This document shows, piece by piece, positions 1 through 14,212 of a DNA stretch of 64,000 nucleotides. The notes beneath the pieces are model-generated. The model was given only the letters and a program-made list of their open reading frames with translations, was not told the DNA's origin and did no database searches. Both the position numbers and the translations under genes were made by a program. Origin of the DNA: Tragulus kanchil (lineage: Eukaryota; Chordata; Mammalia; Artiodactyla; Tragulidae); NCBI GenBank assembly GCA_022376925.1, contig JAIOJX010000002.1, positions 63,388,001 to 63,452,000 of the forward strand. Direction: 5' to 3'. Positions within the stretch are counted from its first letter, which is position 1. Every line of letters starts with the position of its first letter.

Positions 1-1426
1 GAGAAGGGAACTTTGGTAACTCTACTGGATGTCTCTGTGTTTCAAAGTCTGCCTATTGTCACATAGGCAGTCAATCAACAGTTTCATGTTGATTTTAAGC
101 TATAATTCTGAAATTATTAAGTGAAACAATCTGTATAAGGCACTTTAGGGTAGTGTTGGCAGAGTAAGAACTCCATAAATCTTAATTGTTATTGTAAATT
201 ACTAATATCATCTTCACCCATGTTGTCTTCTTGTTAAGCATTGCTAAATATATGAAATACTAGGACTATAATTCTGAAATTATTAATGACTCGGGATCAC
301 GTGGTATGTGATCAGCTTATGCACAGTTCTTTGATTGGTGGTGAGGTAACAGGGTGATGTCACAGGAGTTAACATTATCACTCCTTAGGCTAGAGGAAGC
401 TTGGGGGTTATATGTTCATAGTCATCAAGTAGTTACCTGTCTTCTGTTCAGCAGGAGTTTTCTTGTCTCTAAAATGGCTTGGAAATGTGCATCAGATACT
501 GTTACCCAGGTACTTCAGAGAGGAGCTAAAGCGGAATGTGTTGAGGGAGAGGGTCTGTCACAAGAAGGTCCCATAGAGTCTTGCTAGTTGAAAGATATGG
601 ACAATGTCATTCTGGAGAGAATTCTGGAGAGAATTTACATTCCAAATATTTTTAGAAGAGGTAAATTGCTAACCTTATAAAAACAAAACACTGATATTTG
701 GATTTCTATCTAAATTTCAAATTCTCTTTATTTCATAGTATTAAACCTAAGATCATACCCTTAACATTAATCAACAGTATGCCTTCACACCTCCATAAAA
801 TGTATCTAATGTGAAAGAAAATCATCTACTCAAGGAAATGCTGAGTAGCAACACATTTTTGAACTTTTGATCTGAGGAGTATTGTCTTTGAAAATAACAC
901 CCAATGATGATGACAGCTGAGCTGATTTTCTGCATTAGAATCTTCTTAGTTCTCTACCATTGTAATAATAGATAAAAGACATTACAAAAGATAATATTCA
1001 ACTCAACAAAATATTTTCCAAAGACAAGCTATTACCAAGTATATCATATAATAAATTTTGAAGTAAATGCTCAAATTTCTACTACTTGAGTATTTCTCTT
1101 TCTTTTGTACACTTGGACAGCCAATCAAGAACTTTTTGAAATTGTTTAAGCCTCCCTCCCAGAGAAGGGAACTTTGGTAACTCTACTGGATGTCTCTGTG
1201 TTTCAAAGTCTGCCTATTGTCACATAGGCAGTCAATCAACAGTTTCATGTTGATTTTAAGCTATAATTCTGAAATTATTAAGTGAAACAATCTGTATAAG
1301 GCACTTTAGGGTAGTGTTGGCAGAGTAAGAACTCCATAAATCTTAATTGTTATTGTAAATTACTAATATCATCTTCACCCATGTTGTCTTCTTGTTAAGC
1401 ATTGCTAAATATATGAAATACTAGGA
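1..1426. repeat. Duplicated block A (copy 1 mostly left of window)
   Basis: Positions 1-265 recur at 1162-1426 (offset 1161). The match stops at 265, just before a 20-base stretch (266-285) that repeats 101-120. By analogy with the other blocks, 1-265 is the end of a first copy that starts outside the window and about 286-1426 is the second copy. No known repeat family or gene was recognised in it. Confidence 0.8.
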
Positions 1427-2931
1427 AAACTTTTTGATTTCTTTAAATTCTTTGAATGTTACCAATTAATATATTTCTCTACTTAAAAAACATCTGACAT
1501 CTCTCTTGTTCTATGTCTTTAAATTTCTGTTTATCCCTAACCCTGTCTCTGTCCTCCCTCTTTTCTCTTGTACTCTCTATTTCCTCTCCTTCTATATTTA
1601 AATGCTTTTATCCTCAGCTTGTTGTTAAGGTAGACATTATAGTCCTATTATTTTCTTCTATAAATGCCCTGAATTTTACATTTAGAGAATTTTTCACAGA
1701 AAAGTGACCAACACTAAGTAACTCTTTTTTTCTCCGAGTATTCCCTAAAATTGAGATTTTTCCAAGTTTTTCTGAAAACAAGTTTAAGAGGTGACTACAG
1801 GTCTAAGAGGGGAAGCTAAGGGCAGAAGCTAGTTGGGTTTTTTGGTCCAGCACACTGGGTAGCCTGCAGGCAGCTGCCTGTCACCTCCAGCCAACTGTCG
1901 CCCAGAGGAAATATGGGTCCAGTTTTGCCAGATCATCTGATTTTTTTCCCATAAAAGACAGAATTATGAAAATTCTTTTTGGTAAAATCTTCAAGTGTTT
2001 AAGTATTACTAACCTATTAGCAAATTTATAAAGCACCACATTTTTGTATATAAAATGTATAAAAGCTTGGCACACAGGTGTGACAGAGATGTACGGCTGT
2101 CCACTGAATATCTGTTTTCTATTCTGTTGGGTAGAATGGCTGCTTTCTAAAGTGACTGCTTATCAGGGACTAAGTTTCCCAGTATCCTTGGCAGTTGGTG
2201 GAGCCACGTGATGATGTTTTAGTAGTTTTACATTTGTGGGTTCAGTTGTCATACAACCACCCTCTCCTTTAAGTAGATTTGGGGGATTTTCTAAGGTAAG
2301 CTGAAAACCAGTGTTACCATATTTCCACTAATAAAAAATACAGGTGTTACCTTACAATGACAACTGTTTCATGGCAGTGTGTTTTATGTGAAATGTATTC
2401 TACTAAATTTTAAGTATTGTGATTATAATACTTTGTATTAAATGCTTTGTTCATTGGTAGTATAATACTTTACTTATGTTATTTTGTAGTTTAAAAATTA
2501 CCAGAAAGAAAAATAGTATCTGTTATCCACATTTGGATACAATCCAGTTGTTGACAGTTAGAAAGGCTCTTGTCTTCCACTCACTCACCTTATGTTCTCT
2601 TACTGGGATTGAGTCATCTTTTGGTGTGGAAGTGGGCAGAGATGAAGAGCAGAATGCATCAGGAAAACAGCAGCAGTGTATGAGGGGGTGTAAGTTGCGT
2701 CTCTCATGCCTGCTATAACCTGTCCCCAGTATCCTCAGTATAAGTGGAACAAACAACCATCAGTAGAGTTTTGAACCCTACTGTAGTCTTGACTTTTCAA
2801 CCAACCACAGAACCCATAATTACTCTCATTAATATTTAAACCCAAAGTCAAATTGGCCACCCGGTTGCACTAAACCATAGACAGGACATGGACCCATTGG
2901 GACAGAATTTCTTGTAGTAGGCACGCTGAGC
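1427..2931. other. Single-copy AT-rich DNA, no gene seen
   Basis: No convincing coding region. A pyrimidine-rich stretch lies at 1500-1600. The part around 2090-2300 has the feel of an old mammalian interspersed repeat, but I could not assign a family. Open frames here are short and lack recognisable domains. Confidence 0.5.
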
Positions 2932-3441
2932 TCACCCTAGTCAGTTCATTAACCTTGAAAAAAAGTCACCTCAATGGAAGTCTTTTAATTACTGTAAAAG
3001 CCCAGAGTAAATCAGTACATCTTAACTCAGGTAAATGGTTTCCATGGCAGACACAACATTACAGCTCATATATGTTGTTCTCTTGTCTTGTAACATCCAA
3101 CAGATAAGGTACCGGGGTCTCAGAATAGTTGCTAGTTGTTTGCTGTTTACATTGTGTAACTTAAATAGCCACTGTCTCAATCAAGCTACAGGCATCATGA
3201 TAACAGAGGAGGGAGTTTGTCTTACTGCTTGCTGTATATGCCAGACAGACATAAATCTAGTTTATTGGATAGCGATTTCTTATTTTAAAATATAATTTTT
3301 AAAGGTGCAATATGCCTAAGGACTTATTCTAACTTTATACTAGCTATAATTAGATTTTCTTTTTTAGTCTACTCTAGTTCTAGTAGAATTAGATATAGTT
3401 TAAAGATGAATAAATAAAATGATATCCATACTATAAATTTA

Positions 3442-3670
3442 GGACTTCCCTGGGGGTCCAGTGGTTCAAAATCTGCCTGCCAATGCAGGGAACACAGATT
3501 TGATCCCTGGTCTGGGTAGATTTCACGTACCACAGGGGAGCTAAGCGCCTGTGTAACAACTACTGAGTCCATGTTCCACAGCGAAAGAAGCCACCACAAT
3601 AAGAAAGTAACACACCACAACTGGAGAACAACCCAGGACAGCAACATAGACCCAGCGCAGCCAAAACATA
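3442..3670 (+). mobile_element. tRNA-Glu-derived SINE, CHR-2-like
   Basis: It starts with the typical artiodactyl SINE head GGACTTCCCTGG, an A-box-like TCCAGTGG and a decayed B box (TTTGATCCCTGG), and ends in a GCGCAGCCAAAA tail. It is old, with many differences from the consensus I remember. The second copy is at 4538-4766. Confidence 0.8.
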
Positions 3671-4537
3671 CTATAATTTACAAATTGGGCTCCTAACCCA
3701 AAGTTATCAATACATTTAAAGCTGTCATGCTATTCATGAAACCTACAACAAACTGTATTTGGCTTTGACCTTTTTATCTCTTAAAGTATTAATATTTACC
3801 ATCAATGAAAAAGGGAAGAGTTGGGCTAAAACAGTGTCTGTACTACAGTGAGATTTCACATCGTACTATTTAATTATATAATAGCAAATGAAAAAAGATG
3901 AATTTGGAAAGATGTAGATGTCCAAGAGTTAAATGAATTTGAGCAAAGTAAATGCATTTGTTTTAAAGACTGAATAACAAATTTGCTGAAGGGTTCTAAA
4001 TGGGAGGGGGAAATTAGTATAGATATTTCACCCTAGTCAGTTCATTAACCTTGAAAAAAAGTCACCTCAATGGAAGTCTTTTAATTACTGTAAAAGCCCA
4101 GAGTAAATCAGTACATCTTAACTCAGGTAAATGGTTTCCATGGCAGACACAACATTACAGCTCATATATGTTGTTCTCTTGTCTTGTAACATCCAACAGA
4201 TAAGGTACCGGGGTCTCAGAATAGTTGCTAGTTGTTTGCTGTTTACATTGTGTAACTTAAATAGCCACTGTCTCAATCAAGCTACAGGCATCATGATAAC
4301 AGAGGAGGGAGTTTGTCTTACTGCTTGCTGTATATGCCAGACAGACATAAATCTAGTTTATTGGATAGCGATTTCTTATTTTAAAATATAATTTTTAAAG
4401 GTGCAATATGCCTAAGGACTTATTCTAACTTTATACTAGCTATAATTAGATTTTCTTTTTTAGTCTACTCTAGTTCTAGTAGAATTAGATATAGTTTAAA
4501 GATGAATAAATAAAATGATATCCATACTATAAATTTA

Positions 4538-4766
4538 GGACTTCCCTGGGGGTCCAGTGGTTCAAAATCTGCCTGCCAATGCAGGGAACACAGATTTGAT
4601 CCCTGGTCTGGGTAGATTTCACGTACCACAGGGGAGCTAAGCCCCTGTGTAACAACTACTGAGTCCATGTTCCACAGCGAAAGAAGCCACCACAATAAGA
4701 AAGTAACACACCACAACTGGAGAACAACCCAGGACAGCAACATAGACCCAGCGCAGCCAAAACATA
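4538..4766 (+). mobile_element. CHR-2-like SINE, second copy
   Basis: Same element as 3442-3670, present again because it lies inside block B. Confidence 0.8.
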
Positions 4767-4978
4767 CTATAATTTACAAATTGGGCTCCTAACCCAAAGT
4801 TATCAATACATTTAAAGCTGTCATGCTATTCATGAAACCTACAACAAACTGTATTTGGCTTTGACCTTTTTATCTCTTAAAGTATTAATATTTACCATCA
4901 ATGAAAAAGGGAAGAGTTGGGCTAAAACAGTGTCTGTACTACAGTGAGATTTCACATCGTACTATTTAATTATATAAT

Positions 4979-7221
4979 AGCAAATGAAAAAAGATGAATT
5001 TGGAAAGATGTAGATGTCCAAGAGTTAAATGAATTTGAGCAAAGTAAATGCATTTGTTTTAAAGACTGAATAACAAATTTGCTGAAGGGTTCTAAATGGG
5101 AGGGGGAAATTAGTATAGATATTTGCACTTCAAACACTAATCTAGAAGAAACAAACAAAAAAAATAGGCAAATATCTTCCCAACTCTACATCAATTATTA
5201 ACTCAGGAGGCTGATCCCATGAAGTTTCAGAAGTGAATAATGAACATGCATTTGTATTAAATCTATAACTAGTTTATCCGCAAGGGAGATCTTTTCTTAA
5301 TGAACAGGGCACTAAACACACTTTAGACTTCCAAAAGAACTCATGAGAAAAGGAAACTTTTGCAGCTTATTAGCATTCTTATTTAATATTTCAGTTGCTT
5401 GGAGATAAAACTTACCTTTAATGTTAATCTGAAATAGTAATCCTGAAAATTCTATCACTCAAAACAGAAAACAGACAAAAAAATACTACATATATTGCTA
5501 CATTTCATCGATTCTAAGATGGACTTCTCCATGCTTGATCATGCTGACTTCAGGGAGCATCTTCAAATCAATGATGTGTCGTAGTGTAATTGGCAGAACT
5601 TTTTCCCTTTTTTTGGTTATAAAAAACAAGTTAATCTTAAAATTAATGCTTTTGGGTTCAATGAAATACATGATTGGTCTTCTGCCTCATTCTGAACTGA
5701 TTAGGCATCTCTCTCCAATGTGTATTGCCTCTCCCTCTTTTTCCTTGCCCTTAAAAACATATTTTAAGGAATCTCCTACTTTCCATAATATTTGCATGAG
5801 AACTGAGTATGTGTGTACATATTTTGCCTATACATATTGCATAAATATATAATTTCAGTTAGATATATTATTATAGTATACTGAAATTAGTGAGGGAATG
5901 TGAAGTTACTTCAACAAGGGGAGGAGGCAACAGAGAGGAAATACTCAGTATAAAGTGGGAAATTCGTATGGTCTTTACATGATCTTATTTTGGTTCTATT
6001 CAATATATTATTGCACAATGAACTAGAGACAGCCACCTTGACACTGATTGAAGACAAAACAAAGGTTAAAAATTTCTTAGTATTGAAGTTCATCAAGTGG
6101 TCTGTAAATGAATTTAAAAAAAGCAAATGAAAAAGATGAATTTGGAAAGATGTAGATGTCCAAGAGTTAAATGAATTTGAGCAAAGTAAATGCATTTGTT
6201 TTAAAGACTGAATAACAAATTTGCTGAAGGGTTCTAAATGGGAGGGGGAAATTAGTATAGATATTTGCACTTCAAACACTAATCTAGAAGAAACAAACAA
6301 AAAAAATAGGCAAATATCTTCCCAACTCTACATCAATTATTAACTCAGGAGGCTGATCCCATGAAGTTTCAGAAGTGAATAATGAACATGCATTTGTATT
6401 AAATCTATAACTAGTTTATCCGCAAGGGAGATCTTTTCTTAATGAACAGGGCACTAAACACACTTTAGACTTCCAAAAGAACTCATGAGAAAAGGAAACT
6501 TTTGCAGCTTATTAGCATTCTTATTTAATATTTCAGTTGCTTGGAGATAAAACTTACCTTTAATGTTAATCTGAAATAGTAATCCTGAAAATTCTATCAC
6601 TCAAAACAGAAAACAGACAAAAAAATACTACATATATTGCTACATTTCATCGATTCTAAGATGGACTTCTCCATGCTTGATCATGCTGACTTCAGGGAGC
6701 ATCTTCAAATCAATGATGTGTCGTAGTGTAATTGGCAGAACTTTTTCCCTTTTTTTGGTTATAAAAAACAAGTTAATCTTAAAATTAATGCTTTTGGGTT
6801 CAATGAAATACATGATTGGTCTTCTGCCTCATTCTGAACTGATTAGGCATCTCTCTCCAATGTGTATTGCCTCTCCTCTTTTCCTTGCCCTTAAAAACAT
6901 ATTTTAAGGAATCTCCTACTTTCCATAATATTTGCATGAGAACTGAGTATGTGTGTACATATTTTGCCTATACATATTGCATAAATATATAATTTCAGTT
7001 AGATATATTATTATAGTATACTGAAATTAGTGAGGGAATGTGAAGTTACTTCAACAAGGGGAGGAGGCAACAGAGAGGAAATACTCAGTATAAAGTGGGA
7101 AATTCGTATGGTCTTTACATGATCTTATTTTGGTTCTATTCAATATATTATTGCACAATGAACTAGAGACAGCCACCTTGACACTGATTGAAGACAAAAC
7201 AAAGGTTAAAAAATTTCTTAG
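4979..7221. repeat. Duplicated block C, 4979-6080 and 6122-7221
   Basis: Offset 1141-1143. Differences are mainly homopolymer lengths, for example an A run of 6 at 4987 against 5 in the second copy. A 41-base spacer (6081-6121) matching neither copy separates them. No gene or known transposon was recognised. The open frames at 5535 and 6677 are non-coding in character. Confidence 0.93.
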
Positions 7222-9327
7222 ATATCATGTTCTAAAGACTTTCCATTCATCTTATTTCTTCTCAGTTATGTCCAAATGCAGTCATTAGTAATAATCCCAC
7301 TTTCTCTAAATTCCATTGTCGAAGTCTTATTTTTATAATGTAAAATGAATTTTTCTGTATCATGGTGGTAAACAGTTATTTCTCATATATATTCATGGTT
7401 AAAATTCACTGATTTCATTTTTTGATGTCCCTTGTATTTCAAAATTAAATTGCAAAGCTGCTGAAACAGGCCAGTCATTGAGAATTATGCTTTATTTTTC
7501 CTCTGTGACTTCTCACTGCTTCTGATACATTGTTGAAATAGTGTTAATTGGGCTTATTGACTAGGAAGATCCAAGTATTCAGGCTGTTTATAAACAATGT
7601 CAACCTAAACAACCCATTGCAAATAGTAATCTAGTTTATGACAGTTTTTATTATTTCAATATTCACATTCCATCTATAATATCAATACTTATACTAGTTC
7701 AAATTGCTTCAATTTTCACATTTGAACTATTTAACTTTATGTTGACACATATTTATATAATTCTTCCCTTAGTTTTCTCACAAACCTAAAGTGGGGTACA
7801 TTTTTAAAAACAAACAATTGGTAACAATTTTTAAGGTAAAGAAGATAGATTTCATTATACATGTACACTTCGGTTATGATGAAGGGAGATAAATGTACAT
7901 GGAAAAGGGATCAGATGGTTGCCACAATTACACATTTGACTTTAGTTCTGTGATTTCTGGTGCTCAGGCTCAAAAAATTAAAAATACAAAGAGAAACTGC
8001 ATTCATATTTTCTGATAAATATATGTCTGTCAGTCCTTCAAAAGACAGAATGATCTGACTCTGAGGTTCAAAGTAGATTCATCAGTTAGTTTCTTACAAA
8101 TATGTCCATGAGAAGGATCATGAGGTTGGGCATGTAAATAATTCAGTACTGTTACACACAGTATGAGTTACACTTTCTCTTTTCTTCCCCCAATTATTTA
8201 TTTATTTTGGCTGAGAATGATCTGAGGTTGGAGTCAACAAAGGTTAAAATTTCTTAAATCATGTTCTAAAAAGACTTAGAGACAGCCACCTTGACACTGA
8301 TTGAAGACAAAACAAAGGTTAAAAAATTTCTTAGATATCATGTTCTAAAGACTTTCCATTCATCTTATTTCTTCTCAGTTATGTCCAAATGCAGTCATTA
8401 GTAATAATCCCACTTTCTCTAAATTCCATTGTCGAAGTCTTATTTTTATAATGTAAAATGAATTTTTCTGTATCATGGTGGTAAACAGTTATTTCTCATA
8501 TATATTCATGGTTAAAATTCACTGATTTCATTTTTTGATGTCCCTTGTATTTCAAAATTAAATTGCAAAGCTGCTGAAACAGGGCCAGTCATTGAGAATT
8601 ATGCTTTATTTTTCCTCTGTGACTTCTCACTGCTTCTGATACATTGTTGAAATAGTGTTAATTGGGCTTATTGACTAGGAAGATCCAAGTATTCAGGCTG
8701 TTTATAAACAATGTCAACCTAAACAACCCATTGCAAATAGTAATCTAGTTTATGACAGTTTTTATTATTTCAATATTCACATTCCATCTATAATATCAAT
8801 ACTTATACTAGTTCAAATTGCTTCAATTTTCACATTTGAACTATTTAACTTTATGTTGACACATATTTATATAATTCTTCCCTTAGTTTTCTCACAAACC
8901 TAAAGTGGGGTACATTTTTAAAAACAAACAATTGGTAACAATTTTTAAGGTAAAGAAGATAGATTTCATTATACATGTACACTTCGGTCATGATGAAGGG
9001 AGATAAATGTACATGGAAAAGGGATCAGATGGTTGCCACAATTACACATTTGACTTTAGTTCTGTGATTTCTGGTGCTCAGGCTCAAAAAATTAAAAATA
9101 CAAAGAGAAACTGCATTCATATTTTCTGATAAATATATGTCTGTCAGTCCTTCAAAAGACAGAATGATCTGACTCTGAGGTTCAAAGTAGATTCATCAGT
9201 TAGTTTCTTACAAATATGTCCATGAGAAGGATCATGAGGTTGGGCATGTAAATAATTCAGTACTGTTACACACAGTATGAGTTACACTTTCTCTTTTCTT
9301 CCCCCAATTATTTATTTATTTTTGGCT
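7164..9327. repeat. Duplicated block D, 7164-8212 and 8277-9327
   Basis: Offset 1113-1114. One substitution (T 7875 / C 8989) and a one-base G-run difference near 7470. The 64-base spacer 8213-8276 contains a deletion-riddled third version of 7196-7250. The block shares 58 bases with the end of block C. No gene is visible. Confidence 0.93.
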
Positions 9328-9602
9328 ATTCTGGGTTTTCACTGCTGCGGCAGGCTCTTTAGTTGCAGGGAGTGGGAGCTACTCTCTAGTTGAGGTGAGC
9401 AGGCTTCTTGTTGTGATGACTTCTCTTGCAGCACATGGGCTCAATAGTTGCGGCTCTGAGGCTGTAGGGCTCAGGCTCCATAGTTGTGCCTCATGGGTTT
9501 AGTTGCTCCACAGCATGTGGGATCTTCCTGGATCAGGGATCAAACCTGTGTCTCCTGCATTGGCAAGTGAACTCTTCACCACTGAGCTACCAGGGAAGCC
9601 CC
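9308..9602 (-). mobile_element. CHR-type tRNA-Glu SINE
   Basis: On the minus strand it begins GGGCTTCCCTGGTAGCTCAG, followed by a B box in GATCCCTGATCC context, repeated CAACTA-type body units and an AATAAATAA tail. It is nearly full length. Only its tail is included in block D. Confidence 0.85.
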
Positions 9603-9880
9603 GAGTCACACTTCCTTATGTGGACTAGGTGAAGTATGTAAAATTCACAGAGTTTACAACTATAACTATAATGGTTTGAAGGTCTTTCTCATTTGGAAAA
9701 TCTTTTACTTTGTGGAAAAAACATAAATCTGTTAAAAATCATAACAGAGATATTCCATACACTTCTTCAAAATGGTCTTTTAGGGTAATGGTCTTATTTC
9801 ACTAAAATAATATGGTAGATGTTTAAAATGTAAATATCATTAATTACTCAATGATTGTGAAGAAATTAAATATCCATGTG

Positions 9881-9919
9881 GGTGTGTGTGTGTATGTGTG
9901 TGTGTGTGTGTGTGTGTGT
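9881..9919. repeat. (TG)n microsatellite
   Basis: About 19 TG units with one TA interruption, followed by CATGGTGCACACACAAAC. The second copy at 10978-11016 has the same number of units and the same interruption. Confidence 0.95.
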
Positions 9920-10245
9920 ACATGGTGCACACACAAACATATACACATGCACATATACCCCATTCATATTCATGTTTTCACCAATATGTACAAAGGAGTG
10001 ATACCCTTTAGCTGAAATCTTAACAACTGAAATGTGACTAGTTAGAAGTTAAATCTCAGCCCTCTCTTTCCCTTTTGGCAATGGTGAGTAGAGAGCCTAC
10101 CGAACTTTACAGAGCAATACACATTTTCTGAGTGGTTCAGGAATTCTTTTGGTCTAAAATAAAATGCTTTGCATATGAATAATTCACAGAGAAGGAAATC
10201 TCTGCCCCTAAAGTTCTATGGCTCATCAATTCTTAAAAGTTTCAA

Positions 10246-10877
10246 GATTTTTTAAAATGAGTTTTCCATCTGACTTTATCTTCCAATACACTTTCTTTTT
10301 CTAAAAAAAATGAAAACAATACACTTTGTGTGAGGATGACAAATACCACTATTAGGAAATCCAATTATATAAACAGTACTACATCTAGGCTGGGGTAGAT
10401 ATATTTATTTTTGGTAACATACATTTAAGGGGGTCTAATTACACAGTAACTATGAGGTAACTAACATGAAGCCATAAAACTGTAAATTTTCCACAGCTGT
10501 GTGGACTTGGGCCTTTCTGGCTGAGCATATTTTCAAAAAATTGGATAGACAGCCAGAGCTATGCCAATGAAATCGGTTAGAAAGGAGTAAAGCTCTCAAG
10601 CAGAGACTCACCAGAGTACCTTGCAGCTGACAGATGACAGGCAGGACATGTTAGTTATAAAGTAGTTACAGCCTAATTTACCAAAGTTACTGTTTCTAGA
10701 AAGAAGCAAGAAGTTAAGAAATTCCTTGAATTAGTGCCTGGTGTATCAGGTGGGAGCATGGAGGAGGGCCATTAGAGCAATGGGTTAGGCCCTGGTGGGT
10801 CAGGTGGGTTGGACATCACTAATAATCATGGTTGGCTTCTAAATACTGGTAGCAAGATGACTTCTGATTTGTAATCT
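10246..10877 (-). pseudogene. RHOA: RHOA retrocopy 3' UTR, extra partial copy
   Basis: Minus-strand RHOA 3' UTR sequence contained in the first copy of block E. It lacks the coding part because the block ends within the UTR. It is best seen as a duplicate of 11343-11974 rather than a separate retroposition. The left target-site repeat AAGTTTCAA is present at 10237-10245. Confidence 0.75.
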
Positions 10878-10977
10878 TAGGGTAATGGTCTTATTTCACT
10901 AAAATAATATGGTAGATGTTTAAAATGTAAATATCATTAATTACTCAATGATTGTGAAGAAATTAAATATCCATGTG

Positions 10978-11016
10978 GGTGTGTGTGTGTATGTGTGTGT
11001 GTGTGTGTGTGTGTGT
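10978..11016. repeat. (TG)n microsatellite, second copy
   Basis: Identical in length and interruption to 9881-9919, which is notable for such a fast-changing sequence. Confidence 0.95.
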
Positions 11017-11342
11017 ACATGGTGCACACACAAACATATACACATGCACATATACCCCATTCATATTCATGTTTTCACCAATATGTACAAAGGAGTGATA
11101 CCCTTTAGCTGAAATCTTAACAACTGAAATGTGACTAGTTAGAAGTTAAATCTCAGCCCTCTCTTTCCCTTTTGGCAATGGTGAGTAGAGAGCCTACCGA
11201 ACTTTACAGAGCAATACACATTTTCTGAGTGGTTCAGGAATTCTTTTGGTCTAAAATAAAATGCTTTGCATATGAATAATTCACAGAGAAGGAAATCTCT
11301 GCCCCTAAAGTTCTATGGCTCATCAATTCTTAAAAGTTTCAA

Positions 11343-14212
<2,870 letters not shown>

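Larger units (their letters stand above)
2932..5123. repeat. Duplicated block B, 2932-4027 and 4028-5123
   Basis: Head-to-tail copies abut exactly, offset 1096. The only difference I noticed is G at 3547 against C at 4643. The block carries a CHR-type SINE. Its last ~145 bases are also the start of block C, so that stretch occurs three times (about 3883-4027, 4979-5123 and from 6122). Confidence 0.95.
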
